Below the pieces are notes generated by a model. It saw only the letters and a list, made by a program, of their open reading frames with translations, ran no database searches and was not told where the DNA came from. Source: Megasphaera sp. (GTDB taxonomy: Bacteria; Bacillota; Negativicutes; Veillonellales; Megasphaeraceae). From it: a stretch of 35,871 bases of DNA. The position numbers and the translations under genes were made by a program. Positions 8,248 through 16,096 of this stretch are shown in pieces; the first letter of the stretch is position 1, and each line of letters starts with the position of its first letter. The stretch lies in assembly GCA_022649055.1 (NCBI GenBank), contig JALCNL010000015.1:1-35871 (forward strand), written 5' to 3'.

Positions 8248-9576
8248 TCATCTCCGCATCTGTATTTCGTCCAATAGCTTTTGCAATTCCGTCAGATTTT
8301 TTTCCGTAGCTCCTTGATTTTCCATTACAACTTCGATACAGCTGCGTTTCATTTTTTCTGCCCGGGACGTATCTGTTAATATATCCATGCAGGTTTCGAT
8401 AAATTCTTTTTCACTTTTGACCATGACACAAGCCCCACGCTTACTAAGCAATTCAAAAATTTCTTCAAAATTAAACATGTAGGGTCCTACTATTATTGGT
8501 TTGCCATGAGCCGCCGGTTCCAAAATATTATGACCGCCTATTTTTGCTAAACTGCCGCCGACAAAGATCAAGTCGCCGACGCTATATACACGGCCCAATT
8601 CACCAATCGTATCAAGAATAACTCCATCATACTGTGCAGGTATAGTTTTTTTAGCCTGCATATCGCTGCGCTTCACCATACTAATCTGATGCGTGGCTCC
8701 TTCTTCGCAAATTAAATCTGCTTGATAAATATACCGGGGTGCGATAATTAACCGGGCACGAGGAAACCGTTTTTTAATTTCACCAAACGCATTATATACT
8801 GTACCATTTTCTCCTTTATGCGTACTGCCGGCAATAATAATCGGGTATGTTCCATCTTCAAAGCCTAGTTCATGAAGGAATTCTTTTTTTTCTGTTTCTG
8901 TCACAATGCCATATGTCTGATCATATTTTGTATTTCCCGTGATGATAACCTTGGTAGGGTCTGCCCCAATGCTGATAATATACCCTGCATCAATGTGACT
9001 CTGCATACAAAAAACGCGAATGGAAGACAACACCCGTTTCGTAAAAAAACTAATCATCCGATAGCGAATGGCACTGCGCTGGCTGATACGGCCATTCATC
9101 ATCATCACAGGAATATGCTTTCTTTCAGCAATACGTAAAAAATTTGGCCATATTTCTGTTTCTACCAATAAAATAATTTTAGGTTTTACTATATTTAAAA
9201 TGCGGTTCGTAAAATACGGTAAATCCAGAGGAAAAAACAAAATTCCGTCTGCACCTTCAATAATTTGATGTGCCATACGAAATCCTGTCGCAGTTACTAC
9301 AGAAACAATAAGTACCTCATCTGGATATTTTTTACGCATCTCTCTTATAATGGGACTAGCTGCTACAATTTCTCCTACAGAAGCAGCATGAAGCCAGATA
9401 GCATGGCGGTTAGATATTTTTTCTTTTAAATCATCCGGCAGATATCCAATACTTTGCTTAATGCGCTGATAAAATCCTTCCTCTTTGATAAGGCGGTATA
9501 CCAGTATGGGAAATAGTGTTGCCCAATACATGACCAGCAAAATATTATATAACCAATATATAGGATTAATTCTCAT
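8248..9576 (-). CDS. waaA: Kdo transferase WaaA (KdtA)
   Basis: GT-B glycosyltransferase (GT30) that moves Kdo from CMP-Kdo to lipid IVA. An N-terminal membrane anchor (about residues 6-29) is followed by WLHAASVGEIVAASP, where E69 matches the catalytic glutamate of the family, then VSVVTATGF and LLVETEIWPNFL. The C-terminal domain has FVGGSLAKIGGHNILEPAAHGKPIIVGP, the CMP-binding signature. The length of 442 residues is ordinary. Whether it adds one or two Kdo residues cannot be told. It is linked to msbA by a 3 nt gap. Confidence 0.95.
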   Translation of the reverse strand: MRINPIYWLYNILLVMYWATLFPILVYRLIKEEGFYQRIKQSIGYLPDDLKEKISNRHAIWLHAASVGEIVAASPIIREMRKKYPDEVLIVSVVTATGFRMAHQIIEGADGILFFPLDLPYFTNRILNIVKPKIILLVETEIWPNFLRIAERKHIPVMMMNGRISQRSAIRYRMISFFTKRVLSSIRVFCMQSHIDAGYIISIGADPTKVIITGNTKYDQTYGIVTETEKKEFLHELGFEDGTYPIIIAGSTHKGENGTVYNAFGEIKKRFPRARLIIAPRYIYQADLICEEGATHQISMVKRSDMQAKKTIPAQYDGVILDTIGELGRVYSVGDLIFVGGSLAKIGGHNILEPAAHGKPIIVGPYMFNFEEIFELLSKRGACVMVKSEKEFIETCMDILTDTSRAEKMKRSCIEVVMENQGATEKNLTELQKLLDEIQMRR

Positions 9577-9579
9577 AGT

Positions 9580-11331
9580 TTAGCCTTTCAATTCTCCATT
9601 AAATTGTACTGCATATAAGTTTGCATATAATCCTTTTTTTGCAAGAAGTTGTTCATGCGTTCCCACTTCGGCGATTCTTCCTTTATCAATAACGACGATC
9701 TTGTCGGCATTGCGAACCGTACTAAGCCGATGTGCAATAACCACTGCGGTACGTCCTTTCATGAGACGATCCAGAGCTGCCTGTACAATCTTTTCACTTT
9801 CTGTATCCAGCGCAGATGTTGCTTCATCCAAAATAAGAATACGCGGATTTTTCAAAATGGCTCGGGCAATAGCAATGCGCTGCCGCTGTCCTCCGGATAA
9901 AGAATTCCCCCGGTCTCCGACTACTGTGTTATATCCATCCGGTAATTGCCGGATAAATTCATCCGCATTTGCCGCCTTAGCTGCTAATATGACTTCTTCT
10001 TCTGTCGCATCTAAACGGCCATACAAAATATTTTCCATAACAGACGCATTAAAAAGCATCGTTTCCTGAGGAACAAGTCCAATTTGGCGGCGTAACGACG
10101 AAAACGTAACATTACGAATATCAATGCCGTCAATAGTCAAACTCCCTCGTTCCACATCATAAAAACGAGGCAAAAGATTAGCAACTGTAGATTTCCCGGC
10201 TCCGCTAGGACCTACAAGTGCTACAACTTGTCCAGGATTTATAGTCAAATTAAAATTTTGCAATGCTGCATGCTCACTGTCATAAGAGAAATATACATTG
10301 TCAAATTCAACATGTCCTTGTACCTGTGGCAGTTCAACGGCATTTATGCTTTCTTCTACATCGGGTTTCGTATCAAGTGTTTCAAATACACGATCTGCAG
10401 CACCAAGGGATTTTTGAACATTGCCATAAATATCACTGATTCGGCGCACCGGATTAGCCAAATTAATGGCATAAATCAAGAAAGCAATAAGAGCCCCTGC
10501 CGTCATATCCCCGTTAATAACACTTATACCGCCATACCAAATAATTCCGGTCACAGCCACAGCCGCAAAAAATTCCACAAATGGAGTCAACATACTTGTA
10601 AGTTTTGTCGTCTTCATGACAGCCTGAAAATTGTAGTCGTTTTGTGTAATAAATTTTTTTATTTCATATTCCTCGCGATTAAAAGAGCGAATAATTCGAA
10701 TTCCAGAAATAGCTTCCTGAAGCAAGGCGGTAATATCAGCAATCTTTCCTTGTACCTCATGCCCTGCTTGACGCAGCCGTGCTCCAAAGAAGTGAATGGT
10801 CAAAAGCACTAACGGCACAATAATAAGTGTCAATAAAGTCAAGCGCCAATTTAAATACACCATAGAGACCAATGACCCTACCAATATAACAACTTCTTGA
10901 ACAAAGGAAACCAGGTTTCCTGCAATTGCAGTTTGCAGTGCTGTAACATCATTCGTTAAGTTGCTCATAATGATGCCCGTCTTATTACGATCATAATACG
11001 ATAAAGATAGTCTCTGCAAATGACGATATAGTTTTTCCCGAATATCAATAACAATTTTTTGTCCCACATAGCTCATAAGATAGCTTTGTCCAAAAAAGAA
11101 AACGCCTCGCAAGACAAAAAGAACCAAAATCCCTATAACAATAAGGTTCAATGTATAAACATCTTTATTGGCTAATACTTTATCAATAACATCCTTAATC
11201 AGCCACGGTACAATAACATTGCTCAGGCCGGAAAAAGCCATGCACACTACAGATATAATCAAACGTGATACATATGGTTTAATAAAGATCAATAATCTTT
11301 TGTAGCTTTCATAGCTACTATATTCTCTCAT
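9580..11331 (-). CDS. msbA: Lipid A ABC exporter/flippase MsbA
   Basis: Homodimeric half-transporter that flips lipid A-core across the inner membrane. The N-terminal half holds about six membrane helices (residues ~20-300). The nucleotide-binding domain has Walker A GPSGAGKS (374-381), the signature LSGGQRQRIAIARAIL and Walker B ILILDEATSALD, followed by VIAHRLSTVRNAD. The 583-residue length matches MsbA. Its start overlaps the lpxB stop by 4 nt and waaA follows, so context favours MsbA over a multidrug exporter of the same fold. Confidence 0.93.
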   Translation of the reverse strand: MREYSSYESYKRLLIFIKPYVSRLIISVVCMAFSGLSNVIVPWLIKDVIDKVLANKDVYTLNLIVIGILVLFVLRGVFFFGQSYLMSYVGQKIVIDIREKLYRHLQRLSLSYYDRNKTGIIMSNLTNDVTALQTAIAGNLVSFVQEVVILVGSLVSMVYLNWRLTLLTLIIVPLVLLTIHFFGARLRQAGHEVQGKIADITALLQEAISGIRIIRSFNREEYEIKKFITQNDYNFQAVMKTTKLTSMLTPFVEFFAAVAVTGIIWYGGISVINGDMTAGALIAFLIYAINLANPVRRISDIYGNVQKSLGAADRVFETLDTKPDVEESINAVELPQVQGHVEFDNVYFSYDSEHAALQNFNLTINPGQVVALVGPSGAGKSTVANLLPRFYDVERGSLTIDGIDIRNVTFSSLRRQIGLVPQETMLFNASVMENILYGRLDATEEEVILAAKAANADEFIRQLPDGYNTVVGDRGNSLSGGQRQRIAIARAILKNPRILILDEATSALDTESEKIVQAALDRLMKGRTAVVIAHRLSTVRNADKIVVIDKGRIAEVGTHEQLLAKKGLYANLYAVQFNGELKG

Positions 11332-12470
11332 AAACGGCCTTTCTCCTTAGCAAAATTTATAATGGTTCCGGCGATACGCTCAACCGCACCGGGTTGTCCC
11401 ATAGCACTACGCACGGATAGCATATCGCTGCGCATTTGTTGTTCCCGCTTCTTATCCTGCAACACTTGCAGCAGTTGTTCCGCTATATGAAGCGGAGTAA
11501 CTTCGTCTTGCCATAATTCCGGCATTATTTCCCTTCCGGAAATGATATTGGGTAATCCAATATGTTTGATATGAACCAGAAATTTAGACAATGTATACGT
11601 CAAGGAAGATACTCGGTAAATCAATATCGTCGGCAATCCCATCAGTGCCGTCTCCAAAGTTGCCGTTCCCGATGCCGCCACCGCTACCGTACTGATATTC
11701 ATCATATCATATATATGATCATCGGCAATAACAGCAGAAACACCTGCGGCTTGCGTCGCTTGTTCGAGCAGACTGCAGTCAATTGTCGAAGCACGCGGTA
11801 TGATAAATTGAACATTTCCGGCATATTGTCTGATAATTTTTGCAGCGCTAAGCATATCAGGCAGCAATCCTTTAACCTCCTGCAGCCGACTTCCCGGCAT
11901 AAACAAAATCGTTTGTTTTTCCGGATCCAGGCCAAAATAACGATACGCTTTCTCTTTTGTCATATCAGCATGAACTACATCCATCAGCGGATGTCCGGCA
12001 TAAATAACGTTTGTTCCTATCTTGCGATACAATGCTTCTTCAAAAGGAAACATAGACACGGCCAAATCAGCATACTGTGCTATTACCTTTCCCCGGCTCT
12101 TATGCCAGGCCCAAATCGTCGGCAAAATATAATAAACGACAGGAATACCCGCTGCTTTTGCCTTCTTTATAAGGCGCATATTAAACCCGGGGTAGTCAAT
12201 ACACACCAGTAAATCCGGTTTTTCTTCCAGCATTTTTTGAAACAAAAAATCGCGAAGCCGAAAAAAGAACGGGATTTTCTTTAGAATTTCCCCTATGCCT
12301 ATAAATCCCAGATTTTTTATATCATATAAAATCCGTACGCCTGCAGCAGCCATCTGAGAGCCACCCATGCCAATCAATTCTACTTCAGGATCAATTTTTA
12401 TCATAGCTTTGGCCAAATTTGCGCCATGCATATCACCGGAAGCTTCTCCGGCAGAAAACATGATTTTCAT
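11328..12470 (-). CDS. lpxB: Lipid-A-disaccharide synthase LpxB
   Basis: Joins UDP-2,3-diacylglucosamine and lipid X to form the disaccharide-1-phosphate, a peripheral membrane GT19 reaction. The 380-residue product opens with MFSAGEASGDMHGANL, the LpxB signature; IDYPGFNMRLIKKAKAAGIPVVYYILPTIWAW and GHPLMD follow, with VAASGTATLETALMGLPTIL in the C-terminal nucleotide-binding half. It lies 12 nt after lpxI, whose product is its substrate, and overlaps msbA. Confidence 0.96.
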   Translation of the reverse strand: MKIMFSAGEASGDMHGANLAKAMIKIDPEVELIGMGGSQMAAAGVRILYDIKNLGFIGIGEILKKIPFFFRLRDFLFQKMLEEKPDLLVCIDYPGFNMRLIKKAKAAGIPVVYYILPTIWAWHKSRGKVIAQYADLAVSMFPFEEALYRKIGTNVIYAGHPLMDVVHADMTKEKAYRYFGLDPEKQTILFMPGSRLQEVKGLLPDMLSAAKIIRQYAGNVQFIIPRASTIDCSLLEQATQAAGVSAVIADDHIYDMMNISTVAVAASGTATLETALMGLPTILIYRVSSLTYTLSKFLVHIKHIGLPNIISGREIMPELWQDEVTPLHIAEQLLQVLQDKKREQQMRSDMLSVRSAMGQPGAVERIAGTIINFAKEKGRL

Positions 12471-12482
12471 AAAAGCTCCTTA

Positions 12483-13298
12483 TCAATACGTTTCATCTAC
12501 GGCACAAATACAAATACGGTTCTTATCTGCTAAAGATATAACCGCCTGCTGCTCCACAAAAAGCGTATGGCCAGCTTCAATAGCCAGTACTGTACAATTG
12601 CTTTTCATCATGTTCTGCAAGGTATCCATACCAATGGCCGGAACATCAAAACGAACATCTTGATTTGGTTTTGCTACCTTGACAACAACGGCATTTCCTC
12701 TTCCCAGAGTCCCGCCCCTGCGAATACAAGAATCAGTCCCTTCAATCGCCTCAACGGCCATGACTGCTTTATTCTTTACAACGACAGTTTGGCCAATATC
12801 CAGCCCGCCAATCGCCTTTGCTGCTGCAAAGCCAAAACGAATATCATCATTTTCTTTTTCTGTAGGTTTCCGCTGCGTCAATACTCCTACAGAAGGCATC
12901 AGCGGTTTTAGATAAGTAGTTTGATCAACTACCTCCAAGCCATCCTTTGCCAGTTCTTCTACAATAGCCAGCATAATCGTATCATCTTTACGATTACGCA
13001 ATCGTGCCAGCAGCTTAATTGCCCGCAAGTCAGGGAATGTAAGGCCTTTAAAAAGAATTTCCTTAGTTACCTTGCCAATCATGGTAATATGGGTAACCCC
13101 TTCTTTTTTCATAGTACGGATTACTTTATCCAATTTAGCCACATTAATAGTATAGTACACGTCTGCTTCCAATGCTAATTCCGGTGCCGGTTCATCCACG
13201 ACAGCAATAACAATCACTTCATGTCCTGTCTGTTTAGCAGCACGCACAAATTCTACAGGCAAATTGCCAACACCAGCAAGCAATCCTACTTTTTCCAT
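12483..13298 (-). CDS. lpxI: UDP-2,3-diacylglucosamine diphosphatase LpxI
   Basis: Hydrolyses UDP-2,3-diacylglucosamine to lipid X and UMP, replacing LpxH in lineages lacking that enzyme (DUF1009 family). The 271-residue product starts KVGLLAGVGNLPVEFVRAAK and carries the conserved VVVKNKAVMAVEAIEGTDSCIRRGG and CTVLAIEAGHTLFVEQ segments. The ATG at 13298 follows AAGGGTGG; a GTG at 13307 is in frame but overlaps the ribosome site. It is the first gene after a terminator and a recognisable promoter, so it probably heads the second half of the envelope cluster. Confidence 0.95.
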   Translation of the reverse strand: MEKVGLLAGVGNLPVEFVRAAKQTGHEVIVIAVVDEPAPELALEADVYYTINVAKLDKVIRTMKKEGVTHITMIGKVTKEILFKGLTFPDLRAIKLLARLRNRKDDTIMLAIVEELAKDGLEVVDQTTYLKPLMPSVGVLTQRKPTEKENDDIRFGFAAAKAIGGLDIGQTVVVKNKAVMAVEAIEGTDSCIRRGGTLGRGNAVVVKVAKPNQDVRFDVPAIGMDTLQNMMKSNCTVLAIEAGHTLFVEQQAVISLADKNRICICAVDETY

Positions 13299-13337
13299 AT
13301 ATACCACCCTTGTGAAGTCTAGTAATGTATCTTATTT

Positions 13338-13367
13338 ATTATATCAAAAAAATATATACTCTGTCAG
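13338..13367 (-). promoter_or_regulatory. Promoter of the lpxI-lpxB-msbA... transcription unit
   Basis: On the minus strand CTGACA (13362-13367) and TATAAT (13338-13343) are separated by 18 bp, giving 5/6 and 6/6 matches to the vegetative consensus. The predicted start, near 13331, is about 33 nt before the lpxI ATG. Confidence 0.65.
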
Positions 13368-13401
13368 CAAAAGGAAAGGCTTTTTCTACAAAAGTTCCGA
13401 C

Positions 13402-13442
13402 AAACAAAAAAAGGCTGGCAAGACACTGCTCACCTGCCCTTT
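13402..13442 (-). terminator. Rho-independent terminator after lpxA
   Basis: Just past the lpxA stop the minus strand forms AAAGG and GGTGAG paired with CTTGCC and CCTTT around a 6-nt loop, with a small interior loop and two wobble pairs. A run of T residues broken by single G residues follows. It separates lpxC-fabZ-lpxA from lpxI onwards. Confidence 0.6.
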
Positions 13443-13452
13443 CTATAATTCA

Positions 13453-14265
13453 TCACTCTTTTGTGCCGCGACAAATACCTCGTTCTGCATTGCGGAGAAA
13501 GCGAAGAAAATGTTCCACTTCTTCTGAGCTGTCTAATTCCTGTTCCATTTCAGCAATTGCTTGTCCCAAATTTAAACCAGAGCGATATAAAATACGAAAT
13601 GCTTTTTTCAGTTCACTGCGAATATTTTCCGGTATTCCTGCTCTAGATAACCCAACACTATTCAACCCTATACAACGTGCCGGTTGTCCATCAGCAATAA
13701 CAAAAGGCGGAATATCCTGCACGACCTTTGCCAGTCCGCCGATCATGCTGTTGCGTCCTACTTTGACAAATTGATGTACTCCGGCAATCCCGCCGATTAC
13801 AACACGATCTTCAATCGTTACATGTCCGGCAAGCCCCGCGCAATTACTCATAATAACATAATTACCGACATCACAATTATGGGCAATATGCGTACAAGCT
13901 TGAAACAAGCAATGGGATCCAATACTTGTCACATCTTCTTCACCTGTTGCCCTGCTTACCGTTACAAATTCACGAAAAACAGAATAATCACCAATCGTTA
14001 CATAGCTTTTTTCGCCATTAAATTTCAAATCCTGTGGTTCAGAACCAATAGACGCACTGGGGAAGAATCGACAATATTTTCCTATTGTAGTCCATCCGTC
14101 AATGACAACATGTGCCATAACTTCCGTTCCTTCTCCAATCTCCACATTAGGGCCGATAACGGCGTAAGGCCCTATTTTAACACCTGGCCCAATTTTCGCA
14201 TGTGGATCTATAATAGCCGTTGGATGTATCATGCTTTTCTGCATGTCTCCTTTTTCCTCGGTCAT
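13453..14265 (-). CDS. lpxA: UDP-N-acetylglucosamine acyltransferase LpxA
   Basis: First step of lipid A synthesis: moves a 3-hydroxyacyl chain from ACP to the 3-OH of UDP-GlcNAc. The protein is a left-handed beta-helix built of hexapeptide repeats (IGPGVKIGPYAVIGPNVEIGEGTEV) with a helical C-terminus. H148 in AGHVTIEDR matches the catalytic His125 of E. coli LpxA. The ATG at 14265 lies 8 nt after GAGGAG and gives 270 residues; ATGs at 14244 and 14232 would give products closer to the usual ~262. Acyl length preference is not readable. Confidence 0.95.
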   Translation of the reverse strand: MTEEKGDMQKSMIHPTAIIDPHAKIGPGVKIGPYAVIGPNVEIGEGTEVMAHVVIDGWTTIGKYCRFFPSASIGSEPQDLKFNGEKSYVTIGDYSVFREFVTVSRATGEEDVTSIGSHCLFQACTHIAHNCDVGNYVIMSNCAGLAGHVTIEDRVVIGGIAGVHQFVKVGRNSMIGGLAKVVQDIPPFVIADGQPARCIGLNSVGLSRAGIPENIRSELKKAFRILYRSGLNLGQAIAEMEQELDSSEEVEHFLRFLRNAERGICRGTKE

Positions 14266-14332
14266 TAAAGTCACTCCTCGCTATCCTTTCAAGATTTTCC
14301 AATCTGAAGGGAGCTTAAAAATTTTTTAACTT

Positions 14333-14360
14333 ATTATATAATATACTCTAAATATACTCT
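14333..14360 (-). promoter_or_regulatory. Possible lpxA promoter element with phased repeats
   Basis: In the 212-nt gap upstream of lpxA the minus strand has a perfect TATAAT (14333-14338), directly preceded by two copies of AGAGTATATT (14351-14360 and 14340-14349) with an 11-bp period. No -35 box of normal quality stands at 16-18 bp, so the element is either weak, activator-dependent or fortuitous. Confidence 0.35.
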
Positions 14361-14381
14361 TTTTCATAAGGGCAGAATATA

Positions 14382-14408
14382 ACTGCTAAAAACAAATGTT
14401 TTAGCAGT
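14382..14408 (-). other. Perfect 10-bp hairpin downstream of fabZ
   Basis: ACTGCTAAAA and TTTTAGCAGT pair perfectly around the 7-nt loop ACAAATG, about 70 nt past the fabZ stop. No T-run follows on either strand, so it is not a classical terminator. It may pause RNA polymerase or protect a 3' end. Confidence 0.5.
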
Positions 14409-14477
14409 GTTATATTAATATATCTTATTTTTTCGTTATTTTTCTTATCTTTTATACTAATTACTTAATATTATAAC

Positions 14478-14927
14478 TTATTTCTGTTTTGCATCTTGCG
14501 AGGGCATGAGTGCAAACATATATTCTCCTTCTGCACATAGTGTGTCACCTACGTGTGATTGTGCCTTGACTTTCCCCATACGTCCCTTAATTTTTTCAAT
14601 ATCGGCACGCATAACAACGGTATCTCCCGGACGAACAGGATGACGAAACCGCAGTTTATCGATACCTGTAAAAAATGGAACAAGTCCACGATTTTCTTCT
14701 GGATAAAGCAGCGCGACTCCGCCTACTTGCGCCATCGCTTCAGCTAGCAACACGCCTGGCATGACCGGCTGTCCTGGAAAATGTCCTTGAAAAAACAATT
14801 CATTAAATGTTGCATTTTTAATACCTACAGCATATTTCATCGGTTCTAATTCGATAATACGATCCACAAGCAGCATCGGATAGCGATGCGGCAAAATTTT
14901 CATAATATCGGTTACATTCAAAATCAT
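14478..14927 (-). CDS. fabZ: 3-hydroxyacyl-[ACP] dehydratase FabZ
   Basis: Hot-dog-fold dehydratase of fatty acid elongation; it competes with LpxA for 3-hydroxyacyl-ACP, which explains why the two genes are neighbours in LPS producers. The 149-residue product contains ILPHRYPMLLVDRI and QGHFPGQPVMPGVLLAEAMAQ, with H49 and E63 as the catalytic pair. The start follows GGGAGG. It lies 12 nt after lpxC; the 212-nt gap before the lpxA start holds a hairpin and a -10-like element. Confidence 0.97.
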   Translation of the reverse strand: MILNVTDIMKILPHRYPMLLVDRIIELEPMKYAVGIKNATFNELFFQGHFPGQPVMPGVLLAEAMAQVGGVALLYPEENRGLVPFFTGIDKLRFRHPVRPGDTVVMRADIEKIKGRMGKVKAQSHVGDTLCAEGEYMFALMPSQDAKQK

Positions 14928-14939
14928 AATAATTCCTCC

Positions 14940-15776
14940 CTAATCAACTTCTTTAAAAATCTCATTAGCTAAGCGATTATTTAATTTATGGCTGGATTTA
15001 ACAGCAATAATATGCCCTTTGATTGGTTTTCCAATCAACGCCATATCTCCTACGATATCCAACACTTTATGACGAACTAATTCGTCATAAAAACGCAATG
15101 TCGATAAGCAGGTATGCTCATCATAAACAACAACATTTTCAATAGTTCCGCCTTTGCCTAACCCTAATTTTTTTAACATTTCAAACTCTTGTGTAAAAGC
15201 AATCGTTCGAGCCGGAGCAACATCTTGTATATATTGCTGCTTATCCGCAATTTCGGTATCCATAAATTGGACACCTAATAAAGGGTGAGGATTAATAGAG
15301 GTAAAGGTAATACGAAATCCATCATAGGGGATGATAGCTATGAACTTATCCTGATCTTGAACAATATGCTGTTTTTTAACAGTAAGAACGCAACGAGGCG
15401 CATCTAATGATACTGTACCAACCTGTTCTATTAAATGAACAAAAGTCAGACTACTGCCATCGGCAACCGGGGGTTCCACCGAATTCATTTCCACGATACA
15501 ATTATCTATCTGCAATCCCTGCAAAGCGGACAACAAATGTTCAACAGTAAAAACCTTCGCTTCCCCGTTTTCAAGTGTTGTTGCCCTCATTGTATTGGTT
15601 ACATTGGATAACCGTGCCGGTACCGAGGGATGTCCCGGTAAATCTGTACGGACAAAAATAATTCCTGTATCAGCCGGCGCTGGGCGCAGTACCATGTGGA
15701 CTTCATTTGCAGCATGCAAGCCAATTCCATTGTAAGAAATTGAATCAGCTAACGTAGTTTGAGCCACATTTAACAT
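14940..15776 (-). CDS. lpxC: UDP-3-O-acyl-N-acetylglucosamine deacetylase LpxC
   Basis: Zinc amidase that catalyses the first committed step of lipid A synthesis. The family signature is complete: the zinc ligands are H80 in TVEHLLSAL and H236/D240 in HKVLDIVGD, with catalytic H263 in SSHKLNN. The 278-residue length resembles the short Aquifex-type LpxC rather than the 305-residue E. coli form. It is the first gene of the cluster, and a clear promoter with a palindromic spacer lies 58-87 nt upstream. It is not fused to FabZ. Confidence 0.97.
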   Translation of the reverse strand: MLNVAQTTLADSISYNGIGLHAANEVHMVLRPAPADTGIIFVRTDLPGHPSVPARLSNVTNTMRATTLENGEAKVFTVEHLLSALQGLQIDNCIVEMNSVEPPVADGSSLTFVHLIEQVGTVSLDAPRCVLTVKKQHIVQDQDKFIAIIPYDGFRITFTSINPHPLLGVQFMDTEIADKQQYIQDVAPARTIAFTQEFEMLKKLGLGKGGTIENVVVYDEHTCLSTLRFYDELVRHKVLDIVGDMALIGKPIKGHIIAVKSSHKLNNRLANEIFKEVD

Positions 15777-15833
15777 TAATTACGCCACTCCTTTCTTTCA
15801 TATTTATAAATTAACTTTTATCTATATGATTTT

Positions 15834-15863
15834 ATTATACATTATTACTGCAGTAATTGACAA
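15834..15863 (-). promoter_or_regulatory. lpxC promoter with a palindromic spacer
   Basis: Minus-strand TTGTCA (15858-15863) and TATAAT (15834-15839) are spaced by 18 bp, 5/6 and 6/6 to consensus. The predicted start is near 15827, giving a leader of about 50 nt. Fourteen of the 18 spacer bases form a perfect palindrome, described separately. Between this promoter and the argH terminator (15864-16042) I see no gene or other signal. Confidence 0.75.
15844..15857. promoter_or_regulatory. Candidate operator: 14-bp perfect palindrome in the lpxC promoter
   Basis: ATTACTGCAGTAAT reads the same on both strands and fills the spacer between the -35 and -10 boxes, the position where a bound repressor would block RNA polymerase. 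It does not match the binding sites I know for FapR, FabT or LexA. The regulator is unknown. Confidence 0.5.
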
Positions 15864-16042
15864 ATATAACTTCAAATCACCTGTTAACTACGCAGAATAA
15901 TCATTATTCAGAAAAATATGCTATTCGCAAAGCGAAATTATCTATTTATTACTTTTTCATATTTAAAATACACGTTATTCTTAGTTTTATTTCTATATGA
16001 ATTTCTATTGCCGCAGTATAGGTCTTCCCTACACAATAACAC

Positions 16043-16079
16043 AAATAACACTACTGCCAAAAATACAGTAGTGTTATTT
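16043..16079 (-). terminator. Terminator hairpin after argH
   Basis: A perfect 14-bp stem, AAATAACACTACTG paired with CAGTAGTGTTATTT around a 9-nt loop, begins 17 nt past the argH stop. The T-rich end is part of the stem and only a short mixed GTGTTATTG follows, so termination strength is uncertain. It also insulates lpxC from arginine gene transcription. Confidence 0.7.
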
Positions 16080-16096
16080 AACTCCATTTCGGTTAA

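Noticed and set aside
10228-10812. Plus-strand open frame of 194 codons
   Set aside because: It is antisense to msbA and has no recognisable domain; low complexity reflects the AT-rich template.
11562-12212. Plus-strand open frame of 216 codons
   Set aside because: It is antisense to lpxB, with no ribosome site and an implausible His/Arg/Gln-rich composition.
13684-14268. Plus-strand open frame of 194 codons
   Set aside because: It is antisense to lpxA; the regular hexapeptide repeats keep the opposite strand open by chance.
14382-14408. Hairpin after fabZ as a rho-independent terminator
   Set aside because: The stem is perfect, but neither strand has a following T-run, so it is listed only as a hairpin.
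15844-15857. FapR- or FabT-type operator at lpxC
   Set aside because: The palindrome does not match the sequences I know for either regulator, so no name was assigned.
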